51,468 nt of DNA from an uncultured Clostridia bacterium. GTDB taxonomy: Bacteria > Bacillota > Clostridia > Oscillospirales > Ruminococcaceae. Both the position numbers and the translations under genes were made by a program. Under the pieces are notes generated by a model. It searched no databases, was not told the DNA's origin, and saw only the letters and a list, made by a program, of their open reading frames with translations. Location of the stretch: contig CANQHA010000015.1 of NCBI GenBank assembly GCA_947623585.1, positions 1 through 51,468 of the forward strand, in the 5' to 3' direction. Positions 7,572 through 14,814 of this stretch are shown here, in pieces (the first letter of the stretch is position 1; the number at the start of each line of letters is the position of its first letter).

Positions 7572-8480
7572 TTAATCGGCGTTTTTATCGGCATGAGATA
7601 TTTTTGCGGACCGCATTATCATATAGACTGCCATGACGATGACGGCGGTGCAGACCCCTCCGCCGACCGAGGCGACCATTGCCGCTTTAAACTCGGGGGC
7701 GTCGTCACCGCCGAAGCGCAAAAGCATAGCGGTCGTAAGCGAAAGCAGCGAAACCATTGCCGCGACGAGGTTTATGATTTTTGCGGCGGAAAGAACGGGG
7801 CTTTGGTGCCGTCGGGCTTTAACGACGCTCACGGCGGCAGAGATGACTGCATAAAACGAATAAAACGCCATCGCGTATATCAGATAGCCCGGATAGTCGA
7901 AGCCGCGATTTTTTTGAACCATGAAAACGACGATGCAGGCGAGCGCCTGATTCATTAAAAGAAGAATTATTCCGCAGCGGCGATAAAGCCGATATTCCTC
8001 TTTAAGGTCTGCCTGCCCGCCCGAGTGCCTCACAAGGACAAATCTCATCGCGGCGAGCAAAATATAGTATACCGCGAGCGCCAAAAACCACGCCGAGCGA
8101 TATCTTATCCCCGCAAAGATCTTCACGGCGATATAGCAGAGGTTTATGAAAAGCCCGATATAAAGCGAGATTTTTGTGCGAAAATGAATGTCGGAAAGAT
8201 ATCTGTCGGCAAAGCGGGACGAGCGCAGCTTTTTTGCGGCGCGGCTTTCTGCCGCCGCTTTTTTGATTCGGACGGCAAAGGGCTTGAGATATTTAAGACC
8301 CGTTATCGTTATGACGAGGGCGTATGCCGAAAGAAGATAGGAAGCATATTTCCACACCGGATCTTCGATATTAAAAACCGGCACCGCAAGCACCGAGGCA
8401 TAGCCGACGGCCGCCAGAATGAGGGTTAATGCCGGCGGCGGATTAAATATGATCTTCAGCGCCGATTTTATTCGAGCCAT
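7572..8480 (-). CDS. Polytopic membrane protein of unknown function, first gene of the sigma/ABC operon
   Basis: 302 residues with about eight hydrophobic segments grouped in pairs (first pair about residues 15-65, then from about 105 onward). A basic, Ala/Lys/Arg-rich loop (KIKKAAAESRAAKKLRSSRF) lies between the second and third segments. No catalytic motif or transporter signature is evident. The start has GGAGG 5 nt upstream, and a consensus promoter (8545-8573) lies just ahead. It is 30 nt from the sigma factor start, so it belongs to the same transcript. I do not recognise the family; a sensor or accessory of the envelope-stress set is a guess from context. Confidence 0.72.
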   Translation of the reverse strand: MARIKSALKIIFNPPPALTLILAAVGYASVLAVPVFNIEDPVWKYASYLLSAYALVITITGLKYLKPFAVRIKKAAAESRAAKKLRSSRFADRYLSDIHFRTKISLYIGLFINLCYIAVKIFAGIRYRSAWFLALAVYYILLAAMRFVLVRHSGGQADLKEEYRLYRRCGIILLLMNQALACIVVFMVQKNRGFDYPGYLIYAMAFYSFYAVISAAVSVVKARRHQSPVLSAAKIINLVAAMVSLLSLTTAMLLRFGGDDAPEFKAAMVASVGGGVCTAVIVMAVYMIMRSAKISHADKNAD

Positions 8481-8544
8481 GTTTACCTCCGAAAATTATG
8501 ACGCATTGATAAAATGCAGCCTAACGTTTTTGCAAGACAGCTAA

Positions 8545-8573
8545 ATTATATTACGGCGGGCCGAAAATGTCAA
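8545..8573 (-). promoter_or_regulatory. Promoter of the eight-gene sigma/ABC operon
   Basis: Reading leftward, TTGACA (8568-8573) and TATAAT (8545-8550) have 17-bp spacing. It is divergent from the GH31 promoter 41 bp away, so the two operons share a short regulatory region. Confidence 0.88.
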
Positions 8574-8614
8574 CGAAGCGAAAAAGCAGGTCAATAAAAT
8601 CAAACCGATACAGA

Positions 8615-8643
8615 TTGACATTCGCGGGGTTTTATTGTATAAT
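8615..8643 (+). promoter_or_regulatory. Promoter of the GH31 gene
   Basis: TTGACA 8615-8620, 17-bp spacer, TATAAT 8638-8643. The message would have a leader of about 45 nt before the ATG at 8695. Confidence 0.88.
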
Positions 8644-8694
8644 TTTTCTGTCAAAAGCCGGAAGTCCACATCTGTTTTTCAGGAGGTCATATAT

Positions 8695-10677
8695 ATGAGA
8701 TTTGAAATACGCGACGGAGCGCTTCTTTGCTATAATAACGGCGAAACGCTCAGAATTGAAGCGTGGGGAAAGGATTCTTTGCGCGTCAGGGCGACGATGC
8801 TTTCGCAGTTCACCCAAAACGATTGGGCGCTCACCGAAAAGCCCGCCCCCACAAAAGCCGAGGTCAACGCCGAAAACGGCGTCGGCTCGATCTCAAACGG
8901 CAGAATAAAGGCGACCGTAAACTTTGCGGGCGTGATTTCTTTCTATAAAGACGGCGGCCTCATTCTAAGAGAATACTTTCGCTCATACGGCGGAACGCTT
9001 TCAAAGAGCAGCCGTTGCTTAAAGATCGTCAACCGCGAATGGAAGGGCGTTTTCGGCGGAACCGAATATTCCCTCAACGTCAAATTCGACCCCAACCCCG
9101 GCGAAAAGATATTCGGAATGGGTCAGTATCAGGACGGCTGCCTTGACCTTAAAGGCTGCGGGCTCGAGCTTGCTCAGCGAAACTCTCAGATATCGGTGCC
9201 GTTTGCCGTCTCGTCTTTGGGCTACGGCTTTCTGTGGAACAACCCCGCCGTCGGAAAAGTCACCTTCGGCAACAACTATACCGAATGGATCGCCCGCTCG
9301 ACCCGCGAAATGGATTATTACATAACCGTTGCCGACACGCCGAAGCAGATAATCGAAAATTACACCTCGGCGACCGGCCGCGCCGATATGTTCCCCGAGG
9401 ATCTCATGGGTCTTTGGCAGTGCAAGTTAAGATACAGAACTCAGGAGGAGGTCCTTGAAGTCGCCCGCCGCTATAAAAAAGAGGGCATAAAGATCGATCA
9501 GATAGTCATCGACTTCTTCCACTGGACTGTTCAGGGCGACTGGAAATTCGACAAAAAATATTGGCCCGACCCGAAAGCCATGGTCGACGAGCTTCACAGC
9601 ATGGGAATAAAGGTCATCGTCTCGGTCTGGCCGTCGGTAGACAGAAAAAGCGAGAATTTCTATCCCATGACCGAAAAGGGGCTTCTGATAAAAACCGAGC
9701 GCGGCGCCGCTCAGACCTATGACTATCAGGGCGACTGCGTTGAGATCGACCCGTTCAATCCCGAGACGAGAAAATACGTCTGGGAGGTCTGCAAGAGAAA
9801 TTACTACGACTACGGCATCGACGCTTTTTGGCTCGACAATTCCGAGCCCGACTACGGCGTCTATGACTTCGAGAACTATCGCTACTTCGCGGGTCCCGCG
9901 CTTGAGGTCAGCAATATGTATCCTCAGATGTACAGCCGCGTTTTCTATGACGAGATGAAAAAAGCCGGAAAGCCGGTCGTCAATCTTTTGAGATGCGCTT
10001 GGGCGGGCTCTCAGAAATTCGGAAACGTCGTCTGGTCGGGAGACGTGCCCTCGACCTTCGAGGCTTTCCGCGACCAGCTCAAATGCGGTCTGAATATGGG
10101 CCTTGCGGGAATTCCTTGGTGGACGACAGACATCGGCGGCTTTATGACCGACGACGTGAACGACCCCGACTTCAGGCAGCTTCTGATTCGGTGGTATCAG
10201 TTCGCGGTCTATTCCGCGGTGCTTCGTATGCACGGCGACAGGGGACCTTACGACATTCCGCCGCTTGACGACCGCGATTGGGGCGGAGGATATCTGCACA
10301 CCGGCCAGCCCAACGAGCTTTGGAGCTATGGCGATGAAAACTATAAGATAATGCGGCATTATTACGATATCCGCGTTTCGATGCACGATTACATCAAGGG
10401 GCTTTATGAGCAGGCTCACGAAAACGGCTCGCCGCTTATCCGCACGATGTTCTATGAATTCCCAAGCGATGAAAAGTGCTGGCAGCTCGACGATCAGTAT
10501 ATGTTCGGCGAAAAATATCTCGTCGCGCCGATATTCGAGCTCAATAAGACCGAGCGCGAGGTATATCTTCCCGAGGGAAGCTGGACGCTGACCTCTACCG
10601 GCGAAAAATTCGAGGGCGGAAAAACCGTTTCCGTCGCCGCGCCGATAGAATATATGCCCGTTTTTGAAAGAAATTGA
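8695..10677 (+). CDS. Glycoside hydrolase family 31 (alpha-xylosidase/alpha-glucosidase)
   Basis: 660 residues from the ATG at 8695, which follows AGGAGG by 8 nt; an earlier in-frame Met overlaps the promoter -10 and is rejected. An N-terminal beta-sandwich (about 1-230) precedes a TIM barrel (about 235-570) and a beta-sheet tail. The GH31 nucleophile is D381 in FWLDNSEPDYG and the acid/base is D450 in WSGDVPSTFEAF. The arrangement DFFHWTVQGDWKFD (about 273-286) is typical of the YicI/alpha-xylosidase branch. No signal peptide, so cytoplasmic. It would hydrolyse alpha-linked oligosaccharides, possibly those brought in by the divergent ABC transporter. A terminator follows at 10682. Confidence 0.92.
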   Translation: MRFEIRDGALLCYNNGETLRIEAWGKDSLRVRATMLSQFTQNDWALTEKPAPTKAEVNAENGVGSISNGRIKATVNFAGVISFYKDGGLILREYFRSYGGTLSKSSRCLKIVNREWKGVFGGTEYSLNVKFDPNPGEKIFGMGQYQDGCLDLKGCGLELAQRNSQISVPFAVSSLGYGFLWNNPAVGKVTFGNNYTEWIARSTREMDYYITVADTPKQIIENYTSATGRADMFPEDLMGLWQCKLRYRTQEEVLEVARRYKKEGIKIDQIVIDFFHWTVQGDWKFDKKYWPDPKAMVDELHSMGIKVIVSVWPSVDRKSENFYPMTEKGLLIKTERGAAQTYDYQGDCVEIDPFNPETRKYVWEVCKRNYYDYGIDAFWLDNSEPDYGVYDFENYRYFAGPALEVSNMYPQMYSRVFYDEMKKAGKPVVNLLRCAWAGSQKFGNVVWSGDVPSTFEAFRDQLKCGLNMGLAGIPWWTTDIGGFMTDDVNDPDFRQLLIRWYQFAVYSAVLRMHGDRGPYDIPPLDDRDWGGGYLHTGQPNELWSYGDENYKIMRHYYDIRVSMHDYIKGLYEQAHENGSPLIRTMFYEFPSDEKCWQLDDQYMFGEKYLVAPIFELNKTEREVYLPEGSWTLTSTGEKFEGGKTVSVAAPIEYMPVFERN

Positions 10678-10681
10678 GCTT

Positions 10682-10722
10682 AAAAAATCCCCCCTCGGGC
10701 TTTTTCGAGGGGGATTTATTTT
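10682..10722 (+). terminator. Terminator after the GH31 gene
   Basis: AAAATCCCCCCTCG pairs with CGAGGGGGATTT around a GGGCTTTTT loop, followed by ATTTTA. Confidence 0.85.
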
Positions 10723-10735
10723 ACTCAAAAAACAG

Positions 10736-10764
10736 TTGCATTCGCCCCAAAAAGGGTGTATAAT
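10736..10764 (+). promoter_or_regulatory. Promoter of the DUF3737 gene
   Basis: TTGCAT 10736-10741, 17-bp spacer, TATAAT 10759-10764, 26 bp before the start codon. Confidence 0.8.
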
Positions 10765-10789
10765 TGCTTTGGATTAAGGGGGCAAAAGA

Positions 10790-11635
10790 ATGCGAGAGAA
10801 GATTATCGGCAGGCAGTTTGACGAGGAGCGGGCTTTATATCACTCGGTCGGAGCGGACATTATAAATTGCGTATTCGCGGGGCCCGCCGACGGAGAATCG
10901 GTGTTAAAGGAATCGAGGGACATAAACGTTTCGGATTCGACTTTTTCGCTGAGATATCCGCTTTGGCACGTTGACGGCTTCACCCTTGAGCACTCGAAGA
11001 TGGACGAGCTGACCCGCGCCGCGATATGGTACAGCGGGCGGGGGAGAATCACAAACAGCGCACTTCACGGAATAAAGGCGGTCAGAGAATGCTTTGATAT
11101 CGACATTTCGGGGTGCGACGTCGTTTCGGAGGAGTTCGGCTGGAAATCCGACGGAATAACCCTTAAAGACACAAGGATAACAAGCGAATATATTTTTCTT
11201 GACAGCAAAAACATCCGCCTTGAAAACGTTTTGATGAAAGGAAAGTATTCTTTTCAGTATGTTGAGAATCTGAGCGTCGAAAGCTCGGAGCTTGACACCA
11301 AGGACGCCTTTTGGCACTCGAAAAACGTGACGGTGAGAGATTCTGTCGTCAAGGGCGAATATCTCGGCTGGTTCTCCGACGGGCTGACGCTTATAAACTG
11401 CACGATATCCGGCACTCAGCCGCTGTGCTACTGCAAAAATCTTAGGCTGATAAACTGCAAAATGATCGGCTGCGACCTTTCGTTTGAATATTCCGACGTC
11501 GAGGCCGACATCGTCGGAAGCGTCGATTCGGTGAAAAACCCGAGGTCGGGCGTCATCGTCGCCGACTCGGTCGGAGAGATAATCACCGAAGCGCCGGTAA
11601 TGGAGTGCTCGGGAAAGGTAATAATAAGAGGATAG
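10790..11635 (+). CDS. DUF3737-family protein (right-handed beta-helix)
   Basis: 281 residues. The sequence is a chain of short beta-strand repeats in which Asn/Asp ladders recur (NCVFAG, DSTFSL, NSALHG, GCDVVS, NCTISG), as in right-handed parallel beta-helix proteins. Opening residues (EKIIGRQFDEERALYHS) and the phrases FDIDISGCDVVSEEFGW and SKNIRLENVLMKGKYSF match the DUF3737 family as I know it. No signal peptide, so probably cytoplasmic. No function is established for the family; a carbohydrate-related role is often supposed from the fold. It is a single-gene unit with its own promoter and terminator. Confidence 0.88.
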   Translation: MREKIIGRQFDEERALYHSVGADIINCVFAGPADGESVLKESRDINVSDSTFSLRYPLWHVDGFTLEHSKMDELTRAAIWYSGRGRITNSALHGIKAVRECFDIDISGCDVVSEEFGWKSDGITLKDTRITSEYIFLDSKNIRLENVLMKGKYSFQYVENLSVESSELDTKDAFWHSKNVTVRDSVVKGEYLGWFSDGLTLINCTISGTQPLCYCKNLRLINCKMIGCDLSFEYSDVEADIVGSVDSVKNPRSGVIVADSVGEIITEAPVMECSGKVIIRG

Positions 11636-11636
11636 A

Positions 11637-11676
11637 AAAACGCCCGCAAAGCTCTGCTTTACGGGCGGGGTTTTAT
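11637..11676 (+). terminator. Terminator after the DUF3737 gene
   Basis: CGCCCGCAAAG pairs with CTTTACGGGCG, followed by GGGGTTTTAT. Confidence 0.8.
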
Positions 11677-12175
11677 GTTAGGAGTATTTCTCAGAACAAA
11701 TAAAATTAAAAGTTTTCGCTCAAGCCTTTTTCAAAAGGCTTGTCATGGGTCAAATGAAAGCTGGTTTTGTAGCTGCTCCACTGCCCTCGGCGGCAACGAT
11801 TGCCTCGGTTGTTTCGCAGACAAAACCCCGCGTTCATGGGGGCGGAGCCCCTCACCGCTTTCACAGTAGGGGGACAGTTTGCCGCCGCCATTTCGGGCGA
11901 AGGCGAAAGCCTTCGCAAAACGATGCCGGCAAAATCAATCTGCCCGCAGAAAGTACGCGCATCGTTGCACCCTCGCCGGGGGTCCCCTTTTGCCGAGCGA
12001 CGAGCGAGGCAAACAAAAAGCACTCCGTCCGGCGGACAATCTGTCGCCGCCATTTCGGGCGAAGGCGAAAGCCTTCGCAAAACGATGCCGGCAAAATCAA
12101 TCTGCCCGCAGAGTGGCGAACATCGTTGCACCCTCGCCGGGGGTTCCCTAAAACATTCTCGGCTTGGGCGCTTTT
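11677..12175. repeat. Intergenic block with two direct copies of a 105-bp repeat
   Basis: The unit at 11882-11987 recurs almost exactly at 12045-12148 (period about 162 bp). Each copy contains the hairpin GCGAAGGC-GAAA-GCCTTCGC, then a conserved stretch ending CGCCGGGGGTCCC. Between the DUF3737 terminator and the first unit there is also an arm pair GGTTTTGTAGC/GACAAAACC (about 11763-11827) reminiscent of the HP1 repeats. Reading frames run through both strands in all copies without ribosome binding sites, so no gene is called. Confidence 0.8.
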
Positions 12176-13048
12176 TTATTTCACCTCAACAAGCTCGTAT
12201 TCTCTCGAACCGAAGCCGAGCGCCGCGGCGGCTTCAACGGTGTGAACGCCGTTTCGCGACTCGACCCTTTCAAGAAAATGCTTCTGCCCGGGATCGTCTT
12301 TTGCGGAATATACAAGGTCGAGGCAGGCCTGATCGATCGCTATCGGGTCGAGCGAGGCCAAAACCCCGATGTCGCGCATACAGGGGTCTTCGGCAACGTC
12401 GCAGCAGTCGCAATCGACCGACATATTAGCCATGACGTTTATATAGGCGATCCTGCCGCCGAAGAAGTTTACGACCGAGGAAGCGGCGTCCGCCATCGAC
12501 TCCAAAAAAGCGTCGTGAGGCGCCGCCCAGATGTTGTGCTCGGTGTCTCCCGAGCCGTGGATATAGGCTTTGCCGTAAGATGAGGCCACGCCTATCGAAA
12601 GCTGCTTCAACGCCCCTCCGAAGCCGCCCATCGGGTGACCCTTGAAGTGCGACAGCACAAGCATTGAGTCGTAGTTTTTAAGATTTTTTCCGACGAAATT
12701 TTTCTTGATGACTTTGCCGTTCGGAATGTCAAGAATAAGGTCGGGGCCATCGGCGTCCATAAGGTCAAAGTCGAAATAATCGTTCCAGCCGTGCTTTTTG
12801 ATGGCTTTAAGATGCTTTTCGGTGGTGTTGCGCTCGCCGTCATATGCGGTGTTGCACTCGACTACCGTTCCGCCGACGTGATCCACTACCGGCTTCCAGA
12901 ACGGAGGGTGCAAAAAGTTCTGGTTTCCGACCTCTCCCGAATGTACCTTTATCGCGACCTTTCCCGTAAGGTTCGCGCCGAGCTGCTTATACATTTTCAG
13001 CACGGCTTCGGGGCTGATCTCTTTTGTGAAATATACTTTTGATCTCAT
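12176..13048 (-). CDS. DUF362 domain-containing protein
   Basis: 290 residues from the ATG at 13048, 6 nt after AAAGGAGG; the longer frame upstream lacks a site. The DUF362 core is visible: KVAIKVHSGEVGNQNFLHP near the start, then CNTAYDGERN (about residues 85-95), and a segment LDPIAIDQACLDLVY near the C-terminus. A cysteine cluster CDCCDVAEDPC (about residues 208-218) could ligate an iron-sulfur cluster, although the separate ferredoxin domain seen in many relatives is absent. Function of the family is unproven; members are often annotated as Fe-S flavoprotein-like. It is transcribed alone from the promoter at 13144-13172. Confidence 0.87.
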   Translation of the reverse strand: MRSKVYFTKEISPEAVLKMYKQLGANLTGKVAIKVHSGEVGNQNFLHPPFWKPVVDHVGGTVVECNTAYDGERNTTEKHLKAIKKHGWNDYFDFDLMDADGPDLILDIPNGKVIKKNFVGKNLKNYDSMLVLSHFKGHPMGGFGGALKQLSIGVASSYGKAYIHGSGDTEHNIWAAPHDAFLESMADAASSVVNFFGGRIAYINVMANMSVDCDCCDVAEDPCMRDIGVLASLDPIAIDQACLDLVYSAKDDPGQKHFLERVESRNGVHTVEAAAALGFGSREYELVEVK

Positions 13049-13143
13049 GACGGACCTCCTTTTAAGATTCAAGCGGGCGCGGGGTCGAGCGCTTTCGCGC
13101 CGGTTCAAAGGAGCTTTCCGCCGCCTTGGTCTGCTCCGAGAGC

Positions 13144-13172
13144 ATTATACACCATTTTTTGGGACAAATCAA
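13144..13172 (-). promoter_or_regulatory. Promoter of the DUF362 gene
   Basis: Leftward TTGATT (13167-13172), 17-bp spacer, TATAAT (13144-13149). The leader of about 90 nt contains a GCGC-GAAA-GCGC type hairpin near 13090-13105. Confidence 0.75.
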
Positions 13173-13205
13173 GATTTTCGCGAAGATTTGTTTTTGAAAA
13201 AACCT

Positions 13206-13943
13206 CTAAGATCTTCTGCTTTTCGACGCGAAAGCCGCTAAAAGAGAGAAAATCGCCGCCGCCGAAAAAGTTATTCCCGTTTCGGGAGCAGGGTCGCCGT
13301 CCGGTTCGGCGCTGCCCGAAGAAAGCTGCTCGGATTTTTCATACTGCTCGGAATAAATTTCAAGCCCTGCGGCGCTGACGTCTCGGACGTTTTGAAGCGC
13401 CGCCTCAATGTCGGGGCTGCTTATCCAATAATCAACGTCCCTGGGAACATAGCTTTCACCGCGAATGCCGTCCCAGTCTGTATGAGGGTTGTTGTAATCG
13501 CGGATCTCGAGGCCGTTTTCGCCCTCGGCGACAAGAACGTAAACGCTGTTTTCGCTTATGCCCGGCTCGTCCGAATCGGCATAGCGATAGGTCTTTTTGG
13601 TATGCATAGTTACGAGCAGACCGCCCTCGACATCTTCAAAATCGGTGGCCGAGGCTTCAAAATCGACCGTGCGGTCGCTTTTGCCCTCGCCCTGAATTTT
13701 TGCAAGATCGCTCACCCATTTCATGCGCAGGTCCATGTATTCTATGAGCTTCTCCACCGATGTAAATGCGGAAAAGTCGAATTTATAGGTCTCGGGCGAC
13801 TCTTCGGCGCGGCAGATCTCCTCTAAAAAGCCCGCGGCGAGCTTTTCGGCCTCCGCCCTGTCGATATCGTCCGAGGCCGCCGCCGGCATCACCGCGAGCA
13901 GCGCCAGCGCAAGGGCCGCAAAAACGGACAGAAGTTTTTTCAT
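13206..13943 (-). CDS. Secreted, probably wall-anchored protein with sortase-like tail
   Basis: 245 residues from the ATG at 13943. An N-terminal signal peptide (MKKLLSVFAALALALLAVMP, cut near AAA/SDD) precedes a domain of about 190 residues with no recognised motif. The C-terminus has the three parts of a sortase sorting signal: a PETG motif (APETGI), a hydrophobic stretch (TFSAAAIFSLLAAFA) and a basic end (SKSRRS). This places it on the cell wall. The Shine-Dalgarno is weak (GGTG), and a hairpin at 13968-13986 lies in the leader, so translation may be controlled. No sortase gene is in the window. Confidence 0.75.
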   Translation of the reverse strand: MKKLLSVFAALALALLAVMPAAASDDIDRAEAEKLAAGFLEEICRAEESPETYKFDFSAFTSVEKLIEYMDLRMKWVSDLAKIQGEGKSDRTVDFEASATDFEDVEGGLLVTMHTKKTYRYADSDEPGISENSVYVLVAEGENGLEIRDYNNPHTDWDGIRGESYVPRDVDYWISSPDIEAALQNVRDVSAAGLEIYSEQYEKSEQLSSGSAEPDGDPAPETGITFSAAAIFSLLAAFASKSRRS

Positions 13944-13967
13944 ATTTTCACCGACTTTCTTGATTTC

Positions 13968-13986
13968 TCGCCCGCTCATCGGGCGA
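13968..13986 (-). promoter_or_regulatory. Leader hairpin before the secreted-protein gene
   Basis: TCGCCCG-CTCAT-CGGGCGA is a 7-bp perfect stem in the leader between the promoter and the start codon. It is not followed by a T-run, so it is more likely an RNA-stabilising or translational element than a terminator. Confidence 0.4.
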
Positions 13987-13994
13987 TTTACTTA

Positions 13995-14023
13995 ATTATA
14001 TCACAAAATTGAAGGGGAGTCAA
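13995..14023 (-). promoter_or_regulatory. Promoter of the secreted-protein gene
   Basis: Leftward TTGACT (14018-14023), 17-bp spacer, TATAAT (13995-14000). It ends 9 bp before the palindromic element that starts at 14032. Confidence 0.85.
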
Positions 14024-14031
14024 GGGGAGTA

Positions 14032-14255
14032 AAAAGGTATTCATCTTCCCCATGCGCGAGGGGAAGATGAATGCTATCGTTTATCACCCCACCCCCGCTA
14101 TACTGCCTGCGGAGAGGAAAGATATCGAAGCCCCCGCCCCTCAAGGGGCGGGGGCTTTGCTTTGTTACCTTTTAGACAAACGTACTGCGGGGGTGGGGTG
14201 ACTTAAAATAGCATGAAATCTTGCCCTCGTGAGAGGGAAAGATTGAATACCTTTT
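14032..14255. repeat. Nested-palindrome element with AAAAGGTATTC ends, copy 1
   Basis: Terminal inverted repeats AAAAGGTATTC (14032) and GAATACCTTTT (to 14255). Left end hairpin TCATCTTCCCC/GGGGAAGATGA (14041-14070). Middle arms CACCCCACCCCCGC (14085-14098) and GCGGGGGTGGGGTG (14187-14200). Centre GCCCCCGCCCC-TCAA-GGGGCGGGGGC (14130-14155). Right end hairpin around CCCTC-GTGA-GAGGG (14224-14237). No transposase gene; the form is that of a miniature inverted-repeat element. Confidence 0.85.
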
Positions 14256-14434
14256 CTTCCTCTGCGCTATGTCACTGAACGCTCCATGCGCACAAAAGCC
14301 CCGCAGGGGCGCCTCGCACAGAAGCGGGTTTTGTCCAAGAGAACGAGCCGCCGATTCGGCATGGCGGCGAAGTTCGATTGGTTACAAAACCCGCTTATGT
14401 TGTCCTCGGCAGAGGGAATGATTGAATACCTTTT
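14256..14434. repeat. HP2 + HP1 module of the composite element, copy 1
   Basis: Directly joined to the nested palindrome. It contains HP2 (near 14291-14322) and the 75-bp hairpin HP1 (14322-14396; arms AAGCGGGTTTTGT and ACAAAACCCGCTT), and ends in GATTGAATACCTTTT like the neighbouring element. With 14032-14255 it makes a 403-bp composite that is the mirror image of 29514-29914. Confidence 0.85.
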
Positions 14435-14533
14435 ATTCGCTCATGTGCCGCCGGAGCAAAAGCAAAACTTTCATGCCTTGCACAACTTTTCGGGCGCTTT
14501 GAGTGCAGGTTTTTCATACTATCGCGCCTACGC

Positions 14534-14570
14534 AAATCAAGACCACCCATTTCATGGGTGGTCTTGATTT
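14534..14570 (-). terminator. Perfect 17-bp hairpin at the tRNA-Pro 3' end
   Basis: AAATCAAGACCACCCAT pairs perfectly with ATGGGTGGTCTTGATTT around loop TTC. Its outermost base pair includes the A of the CCA end. It probably acts as the terminator or processing signal of the tRNA transcript; the T-tail (TTTGCG) is weak. Confidence 0.65.
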
Positions 14571-14646
14571 GGTCGAGGTGACAGGATTCGAACCTGCGGC
14601 CTCCACGTCCCGAACGTGGCGCTCTACCAAACTGAGCCACACCTCG
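14570..14646 (-). tRNA. tRNA-Pro (anticodon CGG)
   Basis: Cloverleaf on the minus strand: acceptor CGAGGTG/CACCTCG, D arm GCTC..GAGC, anticodon stem CCACG/CGTGG with loop TTCGGGA, T arm GCAGG-TTCGAAT-CCTGT, discriminator A and encoded CCA. Anticodon CGG reads CCG. Confidence 0.95.
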
Positions 14647-14656
14647 CCGCTCGAAT

Positions 14657-14685
14657 ATAATAGCACAATCGCGGGGAAATGTCAA
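14657..14685 (-). promoter_or_regulatory. Promoter of tRNA-Pro
   Basis: Leftward TTGACA (14680-14685), 17-bp spacer, TATTAT (14657-14662). Confidence 0.82.
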
Positions 14686-14764
14686 CGCTTTTGAAAAATT
14701 TTTTGAGCAGCGGGCGCGCCCAAAGCCTGACGATAAAAAATCGCGGGGGGGCGGCAAATTTGAG

Positions 14765-14793
14765 TTGCAGTCGCGGCGCTGATGTGCTATAAT
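14765..14793 (+). promoter_or_regulatory. Promoter of the beta-CASP hydrolase gene
   Basis: TTGCAG 14765-14770, 17-bp spacer, TATAAT 14788-14793, 21 bp before the GTG start. Confidence 0.8.
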
Positions 14794-14814
14794 AAGTCAG
14801 CGGAGGTGTTTTAT

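Noticed and set aside
9427-10728. 433-codon frame opposite the GH31 gene
   Set aside because: Antisense shadow caused by codon bias; the GH31 catalytic residues are on the plus strand.
11706-12429. Several long open frames on both strands over the 12 kb repeat block
   Set aside because: They run through a duplicated hairpin unit, share the repeated peptide phrases and overlap the DUF362 gene; no start signals.
14032-14434. CRISPR array
   Set aside because: The repeats are palindromic modules of 75-220 bp without regular spacers, and no cas gene is in the window.
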